DNA from: CAUPWF01 sp964369755
Lineage (GTDB): Bacteria > Bacillota > Clostridia > Lachnospirales > Lachnospiraceae
Length of the DNA: 64,000 nucleotides
Assembly (NCBI GenBank): GCA_964369755.1
Contig: CAYJFY010000005.1
Location: forward strand, 1-64,000
Reading direction: 5' to 3'
Shown here piece after piece: positions 55,387-64,000 of the stretch (the stretch's first letter is position 1; every line of letters starts with the position of its first letter). The position numbers and the translations under genes were made by a program. The notes under the pieces were generated by a model that was not told where the DNA came from, made no database searches, and worked only from the letters and a program-made list of their open reading frames with translations.

Positions 55387-56526
55387 TTAGTTTTTTCTCC
55401 ACACCATCTTATTCACGACGCTTGTATAGCTTTGTATCAGCTTCACAACTTTCATAGACACATCTTCTGTGTAATGAGGCACTGGAATACCGTAGTCTCC
55501 ATTCTCATTCATAGCAACAGCTGTCTCCACTGCTTGTGCAACCCCATCTCCTGCTATCCCTGCCAATACAAAACAACCTTTGTCCAATGCTTCTGGGCGT
55601 TCTGTTGATGTTCGTATGCACACCGCTGGGAACGGTTTGCCAACACTCGTGAAGAAACTGCTCTCTTCTGGAAGTGTTCCCGAATCGGATATCACGCAAT
55701 ATGCGTTCATCTGTAAATGGTTATAATCATGGAATCCAAGTGGTTCATGCAGATGAATCCGCTCATCCAATTGGAACCCTCGCATCTCTAGGTATTTCTT
55801 GCTGCGTGGATGGCACGAATATAAGATCGGCATGTCATAAGTCTTCGCCAAATAATTTATGCTTGTAAATAAATCAGTGAAGTTCTCTTCTGTATCGATA
55901 TTTTCTTCTCTATGTGCCGAAAGCAACATGTATTTCTGTGGTTCTAGCTTGAGTTTCTCTAGAATATCAGACTTTTCAATGCCGTCTATATTTGCTCGCA
56001 GAACTTCTGCCATCGGGCTTCCTGTCACATAGGTTCTTTCCTTCGCTGTTCCTTCGCTGTTCAGGTAGCGACGTGCATGCTCAGAATAGCAGAGATTCAC
56101 ATCTGCTATATGGTCTACGATTCTACGATTGGTCTCCTCTGGTAAGCACTCATCAAAACAACGATTCCCAGCTTCCATGTGAAAAATCGGTATATGTAGT
56201 CGTTTTGCACTTATTGCCGAGAGGCAACTATTGGTATCGCCTAGAATGAGTAGGGCATCTGGTTTTTGTTCCACCATAAGCGAATAGCTTTTCGCAATGA
56301 TATTTCCGATCGTCTCCCCTAGATCAGCTCCTACTGCCCCTAGATAAAAATCAGGTGCACGCAATCCCAGATCATCGAAGAATACTTGATTTAAATTATA
56401 ATCGTAGTTTTGTCCTGTATGTACCAAGATTTGTTCAAAATACGTATCGCATTTTTTTATCGTTGCGGAAAGTCGTATAATCTCTGGTCTTGTTCCGACA
56501 ATTGTCATCAGTTTTAGTTTCGGCAT
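55387..56526 (-). CDS. fnlC: UDP-N-acetyl-sugar 2-epimerase (FnlC/CapG/WecB-like)
   Basis: This 379-residue enzyme belongs to the WecB/MnaA epimerase family (TIVGTRPEIIRLSA at 8-21, HTGQNYDYN, ILGDTNSCLSA, FHMEAGNRCFDE). In this position, after FnlA and FnlB, it is the last enzyme of the UDP-L-FucNAc route, epimerising C2. A plain UDP-GlcNAc 2-epimerase is the alternative, but the neighbours and the DTNSCLSA/AGNRCFDE variants favour FnlC. The ATG follows GGGAG. Confidence 0.9.
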   Translation of the reverse strand: MPKLKLMTIVGTRPEIIRLSATIKKCDTYFEQILVHTGQNYDYNLNQVFFDDLGLRAPDFYLGAVGADLGETIGNIIAKSYSLMVEQKPDALLILGDTNSCLSAISAKRLHIPIFHMEAGNRCFDECLPEETNRRIVDHIADVNLCYSEHARRYLNSEGTAKERTYVTGSPMAEVLRANIDGIEKSDILEKLKLEPQKYMLLSAHREENIDTEENFTDLFTSINYLAKTYDMPILYSCHPRSKKYLEMRGFQLDERIHLHEPLGFHDYNHLQMNAYCVISDSGTLPEESSFFTSVGKPFPAVCIRTSTERPEALDKGCFVLAGIAGDGVAQAVETAVAMNENGDYGIPVPHYTEDVSMKVVKLIQSYTSVVNKMVWRKN

Positions 56527-56563
56527 AATTTCTCCCTGTCTTTGTTCTTGCTTTGAATTCGAA

Positions 56564-57700
56564 TCACACTTCTAGTGGGTATGTATCTGGATGATTTGGG
56601 TCGAAGCATTCGTTTACCCACATGAATACGGCTGCATCGACTGTTCCTGTGTTTTGTATATTATGTGTATACCCTGGTGGAATATCGATCACTTCCATTT
56701 TCTCACCACTGGTTGTGTATGTTATGATTTCATCGCTATCTATCTTTCGCAAGCGAGTCGTGCATTCCCCGGAAACAACGAGGTACTTCTCTGTCTTGGT
56801 ATTATGCCAGTGATTCCCCTTGGTTATGCCTGGTTTGATAATGTTTACGCTGCTTTGTCCTCGTTCTTCACTGCGCAGTATCTCAGTAAAACTCCCTCGA
56901 TGATCTGCGTGTGTCACGAGCGGATATGCGAATGCGTCTTGTGGCAAATACGACAGATAGGTGCTGTATAGTTTCTTTTCCAACGAATCTTCTGATAACT
57001 GCGGTGTTTGGAGTGTATTTCTACCATCTACAAATCCTTGAATTGTATCCGCCAGTTCCCCTAAGGTAATCTCATGTACCGGTCGCACATAGCACAGAGG
57101 ACACTCCCCAGAATCTTGTATCACTTCTCCATGAAATGTTTCTATGATACACTTCACTACGTCATCGATATAAACAATCGGAAAACTATAAGTTCTATCT
57201 CTAACTTCTATCGGCAACCCGTTTGCAATATTGTGACAAAACGTGGCCACCACGCTATTGTAATTTGGTTTACACCACTTTCCAAAGACTCCAGGTAAGC
57301 GGAAGATATAAACGGGCGAATTGTTCTTCTTCTCATGTTGTCTAATCGCTTCTTCTGCTGCTCGCTTACTCTTGCCGTAATCGTTATCCAACTCTGCCTG
57401 CACACTGCTCGTAACCAGAATCGGCGCCTTATTCTCTGCTGCTTGCATCGCTTCTAGCAGCTGTTCTGTCAATCCTGTATTTCCGCTATAGAATTCTTCT
57501 ACATCTTTGGGGCGATTTACCCCCGCTAGATGAATCACAAATTCCGCCCTTTGCGCATACTCACTTAGGGTTTCCATCGTATCATCGATATCAAAACATA
57601 ATAAATTCTCATACTCTAGAGCCTTTAGGTTTTGCACAAGATTTTTCCCAACAAAACCATTAGCACCTGTGATCAAAATTGGTGATTTTTTTTCCAACAT
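56564..57700 (-). CDS. capF: Bifunctional UDP-sugar reductase/epimerase with C-terminal cupin (CapF/FnlB)
   Basis: This 378-residue protein has an SDR domain (ITGANGFVGKNL, then DYGKSKRAAEE with the catalytic Tyr and Lys) and a C-terminal cupin of about 120 residues (GITKGNHWHNTKTEKYLVVSG). This combination is specific to CapF/FnlB. It acts on the product of CapE, with the cupin epimerising C3 and the SDR reducing C4 to give UDP-N-acetyl-6-deoxy-L-talosamine. The gene lies between the fnlA and fnlC homologues. Confidence 0.95.
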   Translation of the reverse strand: MLEKKSPILITGANGFVGKNLVQNLKALEYENLLCFDIDDTMETLSEYAQRAEFVIHLAGVNRPKDVEEFYSGNTGLTEQLLEAMQAAENKAPILVTSSVQAELDNDYGKSKRAAEEAIRQHEKKNNSPVYIFRLPGVFGKWCKPNYNSVVATFCHNIANGLPIEVRDRTYSFPIVYIDDVVKCIIETFHGEVIQDSGECPLCYVRPVHEITLGELADTIQGFVDGRNTLQTPQLSEDSLEKKLYSTYLSYLPQDAFAYPLVTHADHRGSFTEILRSEERGQSSVNIIKPGITKGNHWHNTKTEKYLVVSGECTTRLRKIDSDEIITYTTSGEKMEVIDIPPGYTHNIQNTGTVDAAVFMWVNECFDPNHPDTYPLEV

Positions 57701-57711
57701 AAGCCACTCCC

Positions 57712-58764
57712 TTAGTTCTTATCCCAGTTTTTTATTTCGTTTTGGATGTAATCTGTTGTCTTAATCTTCGCTACGGTCTCTTCCACATTCAATCGCTGGG
57801 TGTTATGACTCGTATATTCCTCATCCACTTGTGTTTCCACTTCACCTTGTACCACGAATTTATCATAGTTCAAGTCACGATTATCGGCTGCAACGCGGTA
57901 ATAATTCCCCATATCTTCGCTGCGCACTCGCTCTTCTTTTGTCATCAAAGTTTCATATAGTTTTTCGCCATGACGAGTCCCTATGATGTTCGTACCTGTA
58001 TCACCAAATATGCTTTGTACCGCCTTGGCCAAATCGCCAATCGTAGATGCATCTGATTTCTGGATAAACAAGTCCCCTGGGCGTCCATGTTCAAACGCGA
58101 ACATAACAAGCGATACTGCTTCGTCCAGATTCATTAGAAATCTTGTCATATCTGGGTCCGTGATTGTAATTGGTTTCCCTGCACGTATCTGTTCCACAAA
58201 AAGCGGGATAACAGAACCACGACTCGCCATAACATTGCCATATCTTGTGCAGCAAATCACAGTATCTCCCGTCTCAGCGGCAACGCGTGCATTTGCTGTC
58301 ACCACGTGTTCCATCATCGCCTTTGATATCCCCATTGCGTTAATCGGATATGCTGCTTTATCTGTAGAAAGGCAGACAACATTCTTCACTTTTGCCTTGA
58401 TCGCTGCACGCAAGACATTATCGGTTCCCATAATATTCGTACGAACCGCTTCCATTGGGAAGAATTCGCAACTTGGCACCTGTTTTAGTGCCGCAGCATG
58501 GAAGATATAATCCACTCCCACGATAGAATCCTCAACGGATTTTGAATCCCGAATATCCCCGATATAGAACTTCACCTTCGAAGCATACTCTGGTGTTTCC
58601 GCCTGTAATTGATGGCGCATATCGTCTTGTTTTTTCTCATCGCGTGAAAAAATACGTATTTCTCCTATATCGCTCTTCAAAAAATGTTTTAATACTGTAT
58701 GTCCAAAACTTCCTGTACCACCTGTAATCATCAATGTTTTTCCTGTAAACAAAGAATTTGTCAT
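57712..58764 (-). CDS. capE: UDP-GlcNAc 4,6-dehydratase/5-epimerase (CapE/FnlA)
   Basis: This 350-residue enzyme starts the UDP-L-FucNAc pathway by 4,6-dehydration and 5-epimerisation of UDP-GlcNAc. MITGGTGSFGHTVLKH holds the nucleotide motif and LSTDKAAYPINAMGISKAMMEH is the conserved active-site block in which Met replaces the usual Tyr. The ATG at 58764 follows GGAGG by eight bases; the longer frame to 58803 lacks this spacing. It heads the capE-capF-fnlC-wbuB order. Confidence 0.95.
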   Translation of the reverse strand: MTNSLFTGKTLMITGGTGSFGHTVLKHFLKSDIGEIRIFSRDEKKQDDMRHQLQAETPEYASKVKFYIGDIRDSKSVEDSIVGVDYIFHAAALKQVPSCEFFPMEAVRTNIMGTDNVLRAAIKAKVKNVVCLSTDKAAYPINAMGISKAMMEHVVTANARVAAETGDTVICCTRYGNVMASRGSVIPLFVEQIRAGKPITITDPDMTRFLMNLDEAVSLVMFAFEHGRPGDLFIQKSDASTIGDLAKAVQSIFGDTGTNIIGTRHGEKLYETLMTKEERVRSEDMGNYYRVAADNRDLNYDKFVVQGEVETQVDEEYTSHNTQRLNVEETVAKIKTTDYIQNEIKNWDKN

Positions 58765-58827
58765 GAAAAATTCCTCCATCCATTTATCGTCTATGTGCTG
58801 CATATTCCAAATTTAATATTCTAAAAT

Positions 58828-60726
58828 TTAATCAACCAATGTAAGCATTCCTGTTTCTTTATTCACCTTATACACATTGTTGTTTTGAATTTCTTCTGGA
58901 TTTTCAAACAGTCCAGAATATGTTTCTAGAAAATAATCGTTGATATTATGTATTGCCACATAATCACAATGTTCCATCAACTCTGCTCTCCACTCCTCAG
59001 CCGTTTTGCTTATCGTCCAAATATCCCCATCATAAAAAGGCTCACCGAGACTCCAATTCCATGTACCATAGTAGCTATTTGGAAATGCATAGTAATTTGA
59101 AATCCAATATTCATATCCATTGCTTTCTTGTGCTATAAAATATATTTTTTCAGATTCTACGTCCAATTCGCTTATCTTATTTAGCAAAGGAGTGAATACT
59201 GCTGTAACCCCTTGAGAATTTGCTGCTGTTGTTCTATATGCAAACTCTGCCAGTGGTCCCCACGATGCTGTTATTATCATAACACTTAGCATAAAACTAA
59301 TACCCACGTTCCGATCAGTGGCTTTGATTCGCAATATCAATTCAATGGCCAGCAAGACGATCACAACCCAGATTGCAAGGAATGCCACATTCATATATCG
59401 ACCAAAGGAGGCAATTTGTACTGCTTCATATTCGGTAAATTTAAACATATATGACAATAGTATGCCCACAATATATGTGATTGTCTGTACGATTAGAATT
59501 ACAAATGGTATTTTTGAAAACGAAAAACTGTCCTCGCCCTTCATCTTCAATCCCTTGCTGTAGAGAAAATACAGTGCTGTTCCAAATATGGAAGATAAAA
59601 CAAAATAAGAGATTCCTATCCCCACACCACCAAGAGTAACCGTATGGGTAAATATTGCATTGAAGAACCTGCGTGCAACTTCTGACCTATATGTAGTGTC
59701 TTTGCGCAAAAACACATTGATTGCATCCGAGATGATAATATCATTGGAGAACATTCTCTCTACACCATTGATCATAATGCTGAAATTCCACAGCAAATAA
59801 GGTAGAATTAAGAAAGCAAGAGAGATGCCGATTACGATAATCTTTTTCTTTTTCGTAAATAAGTCTTTTTGCAACCACAAATCTATAGCAAATGCTATAA
59901 AGAGGAATACAGCAAAGGCCATCCCCGCATCTTTTGCCAAGACCAACATTGCAATCGTCGAAAAAATTGTAAGAAAATAAACCCAATCCTTTTTATGCGA
60001 CAATAGAACTGTTGCAAGCCCCACTCCACTCAAAAGTCCTAGAATCGGATCAATAAACACTTTTGTGAAAAAATCGGTAAAGAACAATGTCGGTACAAGT
60101 ACTAATACTACACCAATACACACTGTGCACCATATCTGTTTCAGTGTCACCTTTTTAAACACTGGCATCAAAAAGGATAATGCAAATATTTGATATCCAA
60201 AATAAATCTTCCATTCGATGTATTTAGCTGAAAACCCTGTTGCCATAATCGATATTTCTTCTACAAAATACATAAACAATGTAACTCCAGGTGGATAGCT
60301 TTTAAACATCAATCCTGAATTGACATCTGTTGAGAGTACATCTTTCATTACTGCTGATTTAACCGAGAGTGCCCAATGAGAAAATTCATCCCATCCATCT
60401 GGTATTTTCCCATAATTAAGTATCGATAAAATTCCAAATGCAAGCAAAAAGATAATAAACCCGGGCGTAATTATTTTTTTTATAACGCTTTTATAATTTT
60501 TCTGCTTCAGAACCTTGAATAAGGCATATGCATATAATGCGATTGCAGCAATACATATGACATAGACCCCAACATTCAACACGCCTATAATTCCGAACAG
60601 AAAAAGCATCAGGACTATAGCCCCTGATGTAATTGGCAAAATCTCTTCATATTTTTTTCCAAAAACGCTAGCTGCAAAAACACTTCCCGCCGAAAGAATT
60701 GCAAAGATAATTATTTGTGAAATCAT
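58828..60726 (-). CDS. Polytopic membrane protein, GT-C-like glycosyltransferase candidate
   Basis: This 632-residue protein has about 13-14 helices. After the third or fourth helix it has GKIPDGWDEFSHWALSVK, an outside loop with the Asp/Glu pair typical of GT-C enzymes that use polyprenyl-phosphate sugars. A hydrophilic tail of about 110 residues closes the protein. Its start overlaps the GT2-GtrA stop by four bases (ATGA), so the two are coupled. The probable role is transfer of the lipid-linked sugar made and flipped by that partner. Confidence 0.8.
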   Translation of the reverse strand: MISQIIIFAILSAGSVFAASVFGKKYEEILPITSGAIVLMLFLFGIIGVLNVGVYVICIAAIALYAYALFKVLKQKNYKSVIKKIITPGFIIFLLAFGILSILNYGKIPDGWDEFSHWALSVKSAVMKDVLSTDVNSGLMFKSYPPGVTLFMYFVEEISIMATGFSAKYIEWKIYFGYQIFALSFLMPVFKKVTLKQIWCTVCIGVVLVLVPTLFFTDFFTKVFIDPILGLLSGVGLATVLLSHKKDWVYFLTIFSTIAMLVLAKDAGMAFAVFLFIAFAIDLWLQKDLFTKKKKIIVIGISLAFLILPYLLWNFSIMINGVERMFSNDIIISDAINVFLRKDTTYRSEVARRFFNAIFTHTVTLGGVGIGISYFVLSSIFGTALYFLYSKGLKMKGEDSFSFSKIPFVILIVQTITYIVGILLSYMFKFTEYEAVQIASFGRYMNVAFLAIWVVIVLLAIELILRIKATDRNVGISFMLSVMIITASWGPLAEFAYRTTAANSQGVTAVFTPLLNKISELDVESEKIYFIAQESNGYEYWISNYYAFPNSYYGTWNWSLGEPFYDGDIWTISKTAEEWRAELMEHCDYVAIHNINDYFLETYSGLFENPEEIQNNNVYKVNKETGMLTLVD

Positions 60727-61835
60727 TTTTCGTTTTCCCCTTTGTGAACTGTACTTTTCTTAAATATAAGCTGTCGTTGAATCCTAAAGCTAATAAAAAA
60801 CAATAGGAAATCCACCAAGACTTTGATAAAAATCACATCTACCTTGATAATATTTGTAAATGTATATACCAGCCCCCAAGACACAATTAATTGAGCACAC
60901 CATAAACTATAGTATTTAAAGATTGTTGCCCTAACTTTATTCGTATTGTTGAACACTATATTTTTCACAAACATAAAATTAAACACGGATGACAGCATAC
61001 GTGATAACACCGTAGCAATTAGGATACCCGTGGATAAACTAACATGAGGTTCTATCACTGTGATTGCGATTGCAAACAGCACGATATCTATTGCAAACGA
61101 TGCCAACCCTACAATGGAAAACAATATAAATTGAAGAAACATAGCCCCATATATTTTTGCTGAGTCCTTTACTGCCGAGAAATGTGTTGCTCGATTGCTC
61201 TCAAAATAGATGGTTTCAATCGGCTCTTCTATAATTACGCCTTTAGACGCTACTGCATCGATCAACATATTTATCTCATATTCGAATCTTTCCCCGCGCA
61301 ATGAAATAAACCGATCAATATATCGATTGGGAATCCCCCGCAACCCTGTTTGTGTGTCATTTATCTTTTTCCCGAACAAAATAGAGAAAACTATCGTTGT
61401 AGTTTTGTTCCCAAACTTACTTTTAAAAGGTGTATCTCCTTCATCAAAATCTCTAGTCCCCAAAACTATTTCATTCTTTTTCGCCAATGTTTCTGCAACT
61501 TTAACCGTATCCGCAACACTATGTTGTCCGTCAGCATCGGCTGTAACAACACCCAGTTTATCTGAATTCGCAAAATACCACCCAAAATAATGAAGGGCTG
61601 TTTTTAATGCACGACCCTTCCCTTCATTTACATAATGTCTCAACACAACACCATTTTCCCCAAGCACTTCTGTCACTTGTTCAAAATATTTTTGTGTACT
61701 TTGCTTACTACCATCATCCACAACTATAATATAGGGAAATCCACTATTCTTTAAAGCGGTCACATATTTAACCATATTTTCATCTGGATTATACGATGGG
61801 ATTATCACAACTGTCTTCGAAATAAATTCTTTCAT
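60723..61835 (-). CDS. Fusion of GT2 glycosyltransferase and GtrA-like flippase
   Basis: This 370-residue protein combines a GT2 domain (VVIIPSYNPDENMVKYV, TADADGQH, DTQTGLRGIP) with a C-terminal GtrA domain of four helices (about residues 235-355). GtrB-like synthases and GtrA flippases are usually separate proteins; here one chain would both make and flip an undecaprenyl-phosphate sugar. The ATG at 61835 follows GGGAG by eight bases. A near-consensus promoter lies about 36 bp upstream, with tandem repeats beyond it. It is coupled to the GT-C-like gene. Confidence 0.92.
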   Translation of the reverse strand: MKEFISKTVVIIPSYNPDENMVKYVTALKNSGFPYIIVVDDGSKQSTQKYFEQVTEVLGENGVVLRHYVNEGKGRALKTALHYFGWYFANSDKLGVVTADADGQHSVADTVKVAETLAKKNEIVLGTRDFDEGDTPFKSKFGNKTTTIVFSILFGKKINDTQTGLRGIPNRYIDRFISLRGERFEYEINMLIDAVASKGVIIEEPIETIYFESNRATHFSAVKDSAKIYGAMFLQFILFSIVGLASFAIDIVLFAIAITVIEPHVSLSTGILIATVLSRMLSSVFNFMFVKNIVFNNTNKVRATIFKYYSLWCAQLIVSWGLVYTFTNIIKVDVIFIKVLVDFLLFFISFRIQRQLIFKKSTVHKGENEK

Positions 61836-61870
61836 TATATGCACTCCCTACCATAGATATTCTATTAGAG

Positions 61871-61899
61871 AGAATATCATATATCAAATATCATGTCAA
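61871..61899 (-). promoter_or_regulatory. Near-consensus extended promoter for the GT2-GtrA/FucNAc unit
   Basis: TTGACA (61899-61894), a 17-bp spacer ending TGA, and TATTCT (61876-61871) lie about 36 bp before the GT2-GtrA start codon. Confidence 0.75.
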
Positions 61900-61939
61900 T
61901 CACAGCCGCTTTCATGACAATCTAATCATGACAATCTAA
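61891..61939. repeat. Two tandem 14-bp direct repeats and a related third copy over the -35
   Basis: TCATGACAATCTAA occurs at 61912-61925 and again at 61926-61939 without a gap. A third, shorter version, TCATGTCAAT, at 61891-61900 covers the -35 hexamer. Spacing is 21 and 14 bp. These could be binding sites for a regulator of the downstream operon. Confidence 0.7.
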
Positions 61940-61941
61940 GC

Positions 61942-64000
61942 CTACTCCGGCAACAACACTTCAAACTCCTCTGCCGCTTCTCGATTGTATGCCTCGTAGT
62001 CGATATCAATCGCCTTCACGTTCCCTAGCATCATCTCTCTCATGCCTTGGTAGATGCCCTCTTCGCTACTCTCGACTAACAAGCCGCCATAATGCTCCAT
62101 GAATCCCTTTGGTCCTAGAATATCTGTAGACATAATCGGTAGCCCTAGGATATTGGCTTCCGCTAGAACCAGACCGAATCCTTCGTAGAATGAACTGAGT
62201 ACGAAGTAGTCGCACCGCTTGATAAATGGGAATGGATTGGATAGCGAGCGAATGAAGATGATATGATCTCTCGATGCCAATTCCTCTCTCTCCCCGAGTA
62301 ACTTCTTGTAATCGACTCCATACCCTCCGATGATCACTAGATGCAACTGATTGTTTTCCGCATATAGTTTGTCGAAGACTTTCATCAGTCGGCTCTGTCC
62401 TTTTTCTGGTGAGTATCTCGCTACATTCACATAGGTGATGCACTCTGGGTCGTCGAGGACTGCCATGATTTCGTCGTATTTATGGGTAGATCCTGTATCT
62501 TTATCAAAGCTTGGCTCCAATTCTCCACTGCGTTTCACATGTTGATAATCGATAATATTTCGCGCCACGGCGATCTTAGATTCATCCTGGCAGTATGCAA
62601 GGGTTGGTTGTCGCATGTCTTCCGTCACTATAACCACCTTATCGTAGTTATTGTAACAATAACTGATATTATTCGGGTCTTGTGCCCCTTTGATACGAAC
62701 CTCTTCTATCATATTGTTGTGCACATAGATCATTTTGTTGCAGTCAAACCGCCCAAATAGCAGTTGGCGTTTCGCCTCGTATCCACTGTATTGCACCACA
62801 TGTTTGAATTTTGTCTCTCCATAGCATCGTTTGATTTCATACTGATAGAGTCGATCCAATACTTTGTTGTTGTGATTCATACTATGGTTTGATTTTTTCA
62901 TATAGCGAATGTATAATTTTTCCAATAGTGAGGCATTCATAATCCCACTCACTGGGATATAAGACACTCCTTCTGGTAGCAATCGAATGGTGTCGCGATG
63001 TGCTTTCACCCGAGTACTTGTAAATGTCACATAGTAGTTATATCGCTCCAGATCTATATTCTTTAGGAGATTGAGTAAGGCTGTCGTAATCCCGTTCTTA
63101 GCCAAATTTCCAGAATAGATGAGAACATTGTCCTTTCCATTTCCCTCTACCGTCTGAACTTCCACATCCCCTTGACCGTGTAAGACGTACTCCAAGAGTT
63201 GGCTGCTTGCCATCGAATTCTCTTTTGCTGCGAATCGGCTGATAAATTCCGTGTCATCGTATTGGATGTCTGAATTGATCTCCTGTACCAAATCTTCCAC
63301 CGTTTCTACCATCGGAAATGGTAGTTCTTCCATCGGGAAATACAGCCCACGGTCTTCTAGGTATTCTTCCATATCGTAGGTGAAGAGAATCACCTTCCTT
63401 CGGGTCACTGCATAGTCGAAGAACACACTCGAATAATCTGTGATCAATTTATCACACAGATTCAAGACTTCATAGGTTTCATATTGGCTCGGGAAGGAGC
63501 GAATCTTCTTGAACAACTTCATGTCGATTGCATTCGATACGAGTGGGTGTAGGTTCACCAACACCACTTGATCGTCCTTTAGTTGTTGATCTAGGAGCAG
63601 TAGGTAATGTGTGAGGTGAACAATCTGTCTCTGATTATCCACACGCCCAATTCCGCCACGCCATGTTGGCATATAGCCGATGATTTCTTTTTCTTCTAGC
63701 TTCAGTTCCTCGATCAGCTCTTGGTTCTTGTCTTGGAAAAACACTTCATTTCGCGGATAACCGTTCATGATGCACTCCCCCTTGTAGAGATTCTCCAGCA
63801 TATATCCTTCGATCATATGATCCTTCATGTATTGGTTCGGATAGAGGAGGTAGTCGGCGATGACGAAGTTCTTCTGCACATTCCCCAAGCTATGGAATCC
63901 ACTATTGTCTCCTTTTCCTAGGATCTTCAGAGGTGTCCCATGCCACACATTGATGATTTTCTGTCCGTCTTTTTTGATGAAAAACGGCAGGAATGAAGTA
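61942..64000 (-). CDS. CDP-glycerol glycerophosphotransferase-like domain fused to GT4 glycosyltransferase, N-terminus beyond window
   Basis: The frame is open to the right edge, so the 5' end is missing; about 686 residues are visible. The first 290 or so match the CDP-glycerol:poly(glycerophosphate) glycerophosphotransferase family (VWHGTPLKILG, NGYPRNEVFF, TWRGG, VNLHPLV, DKLITDYSSVFFDYA). A GT4 domain follows (LIYSGNLAKNGITTALLNLL, VARYSPEKGQSRLM, SSFYEGFGLVLAEANILGLP with E-x7-E). The enzyme could add glycerol phosphate or a related polyol phosphate and a sugar to a teichoic-acid-like chain. It precedes the promoter of the next unit and its upstream context is not visible. Confidence 0.88.
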   Translation of the reverse strand, partial: TSFLPFFIKKDGQKIINVWHGTPLKILGKGDNSGFHSLGNVQKNFVIADYLLYPNQYMKDHMIEGYMLENLYKGECIMNGYPRNEVFFQDKNQELIEELKLEEKEIIGYMPTWRGGIGRVDNQRQIVHLTHYLLLLDQQLKDDQVVLVNLHPLVSNAIDMKLFKKIRSFPSQYETYEVLNLCDKLITDYSSVFFDYAVTRRKVILFTYDMEEYLEDRGLYFPMEELPFPMVETVEDLVQEINSDIQYDDTEFISRFAAKENSMASSQLLEYVLHGQGDVEVQTVEGNGKDNVLIYSGNLAKNGITTALLNLLKNIDLERYNYYVTFTSTRVKAHRDTIRLLPEGVSYIPVSGIMNASLLEKLYIRYMKKSNHSMNHNNKVLDRLYQYEIKRCYGETKFKHVVQYSGYEAKRQLLFGRFDCNKMIYVHNNMIEEVRIKGAQDPNNISYCYNNYDKVVIVTEDMRQPTLAYCQDESKIAVARNIIDYQHVKRSGELEPSFDKDTGSTHKYDEIMAVLDDPECITYVNVARYSPEKGQSRLMKVFDKLYAENNQLHLVIIGGYGVDYKKLLGEREELASRDHIIFIRSLSNPFPFIKRCDYFVLSSFYEGFGLVLAEANILGLPIMSTDILGPKGFMEHYGGLLVESSEEGIYQGMREMMLGNVKAIDIDYEAYNREAAEEFEVLLPE

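Noticed and set aside
1..64000. CRISPR arrays, insertion sequences, tRNA or rRNA genes
   Set aside because: No regularly spaced repeats, transposase frames with terminal repeats, cloverleaf or rRNA segments were seen on reading both strands.

Overview
The window reads as a low-GC Gram-positive genome of the Clostridia, most likely a Lachnospiraceae-type organism. The evidence is the murB-rapZ-whiA-HPr/Crh order, strong AGGAGG-like ribosome binding sites, sigma-A promoters (several with extended -10 TG), LytR-CpsA-Psr and DUF3048 (YerB-type) cell-envelope proteins, and a very long cell-surface polysaccharide locus. Every gene but one lies on the minus strand, so transcription runs from high to low coordinates. 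No rRNA, tRNA, CRISPR array, transposase or prophage gene was seen.

Region 1 (1-4956) is housekeeping: the 5' part of a class II fructose-bisphosphate aldolase gene, then, read along the minus strand, murB, rapZ, whiA, an HPr/Crh-like protein whose phospho-histidine position is Asp15, and a YegS/DagK-type lipid kinase. Region 2 (5062-20559) holds a plus-strand flippase and a long minus-strand operon: rfbA-rfbB-rfbD-rfbC (dTDP-L-rhamnose), a DUF3048 lipoprotein, a GT-C-like membrane protein, rfbF-rfbG-rfbH (CDP-4-keto-3,6-dideoxyglucose), a short-chain dehydrogenase, a GtrB-like glycosyltransferase and a ThDP enzyme. The last set looks like a route to a branched 3,6-dideoxyhexose of the yersiniose type. 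The operon starts at a promoter with a 19-bp spacer filled by a 15-bp palindrome, directly downstream of a MerR-methyltransferase fusion gene; this is the architecture of a MerR-activated promoter.

Region 3 (about 20.6-40.1 kb) is visibly more AT-rich. It has three transcription units. The first encodes an ABC exporter (Wzm, Wzt with a C-terminal sugar-binding-like domain), a methyltransferase and a kinase-like/coiled-coil/GT2/GT4 fusion, reminiscent of a split WbdD-type chain terminator. The second encodes two large polytopic membrane proteins. The third encodes another GT-C-like protein, a dTDP-4-amino-sugar aminotransferase and acetyltransferase, two GT2 enzymes, a DUF2304 protein and a flippase (a gacI-gacJ-gacK-like order), a possible truncated remnant and a small terminator-bounded ORF.

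Region 4 (40.2-54.0 kb) is one operon: LytR-CpsA-Psr ligase, membrane nucleotide-sugar dehydratase, SDR-GT4 fusion, GT2, double GT2, large membrane protein, manC and a phosphohexomutase. Region 5 (54.1-64.0 kb) holds a UDP-L-FucNAc cassette with a WbuB-like transferase, a GT-C-like protein, a GT2-GtrA fusion and a CDP-glycerol-transferase/GT4 fusion that runs off the right edge.

Together the genes suggest a wall-anchored heteropolysaccharide with rhamnose, mannose and L-FucNAc-type sugars, made on a lipid carrier, exported by Wzm/Wzt and linked to peptidoglycan by the LCP enzyme. Three three-component modules (lipid-linked sugar synthase, flippase, GT-C transferase) would decorate it outside the membrane. 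Sugar identities and the division of labour are inferences from gene families.
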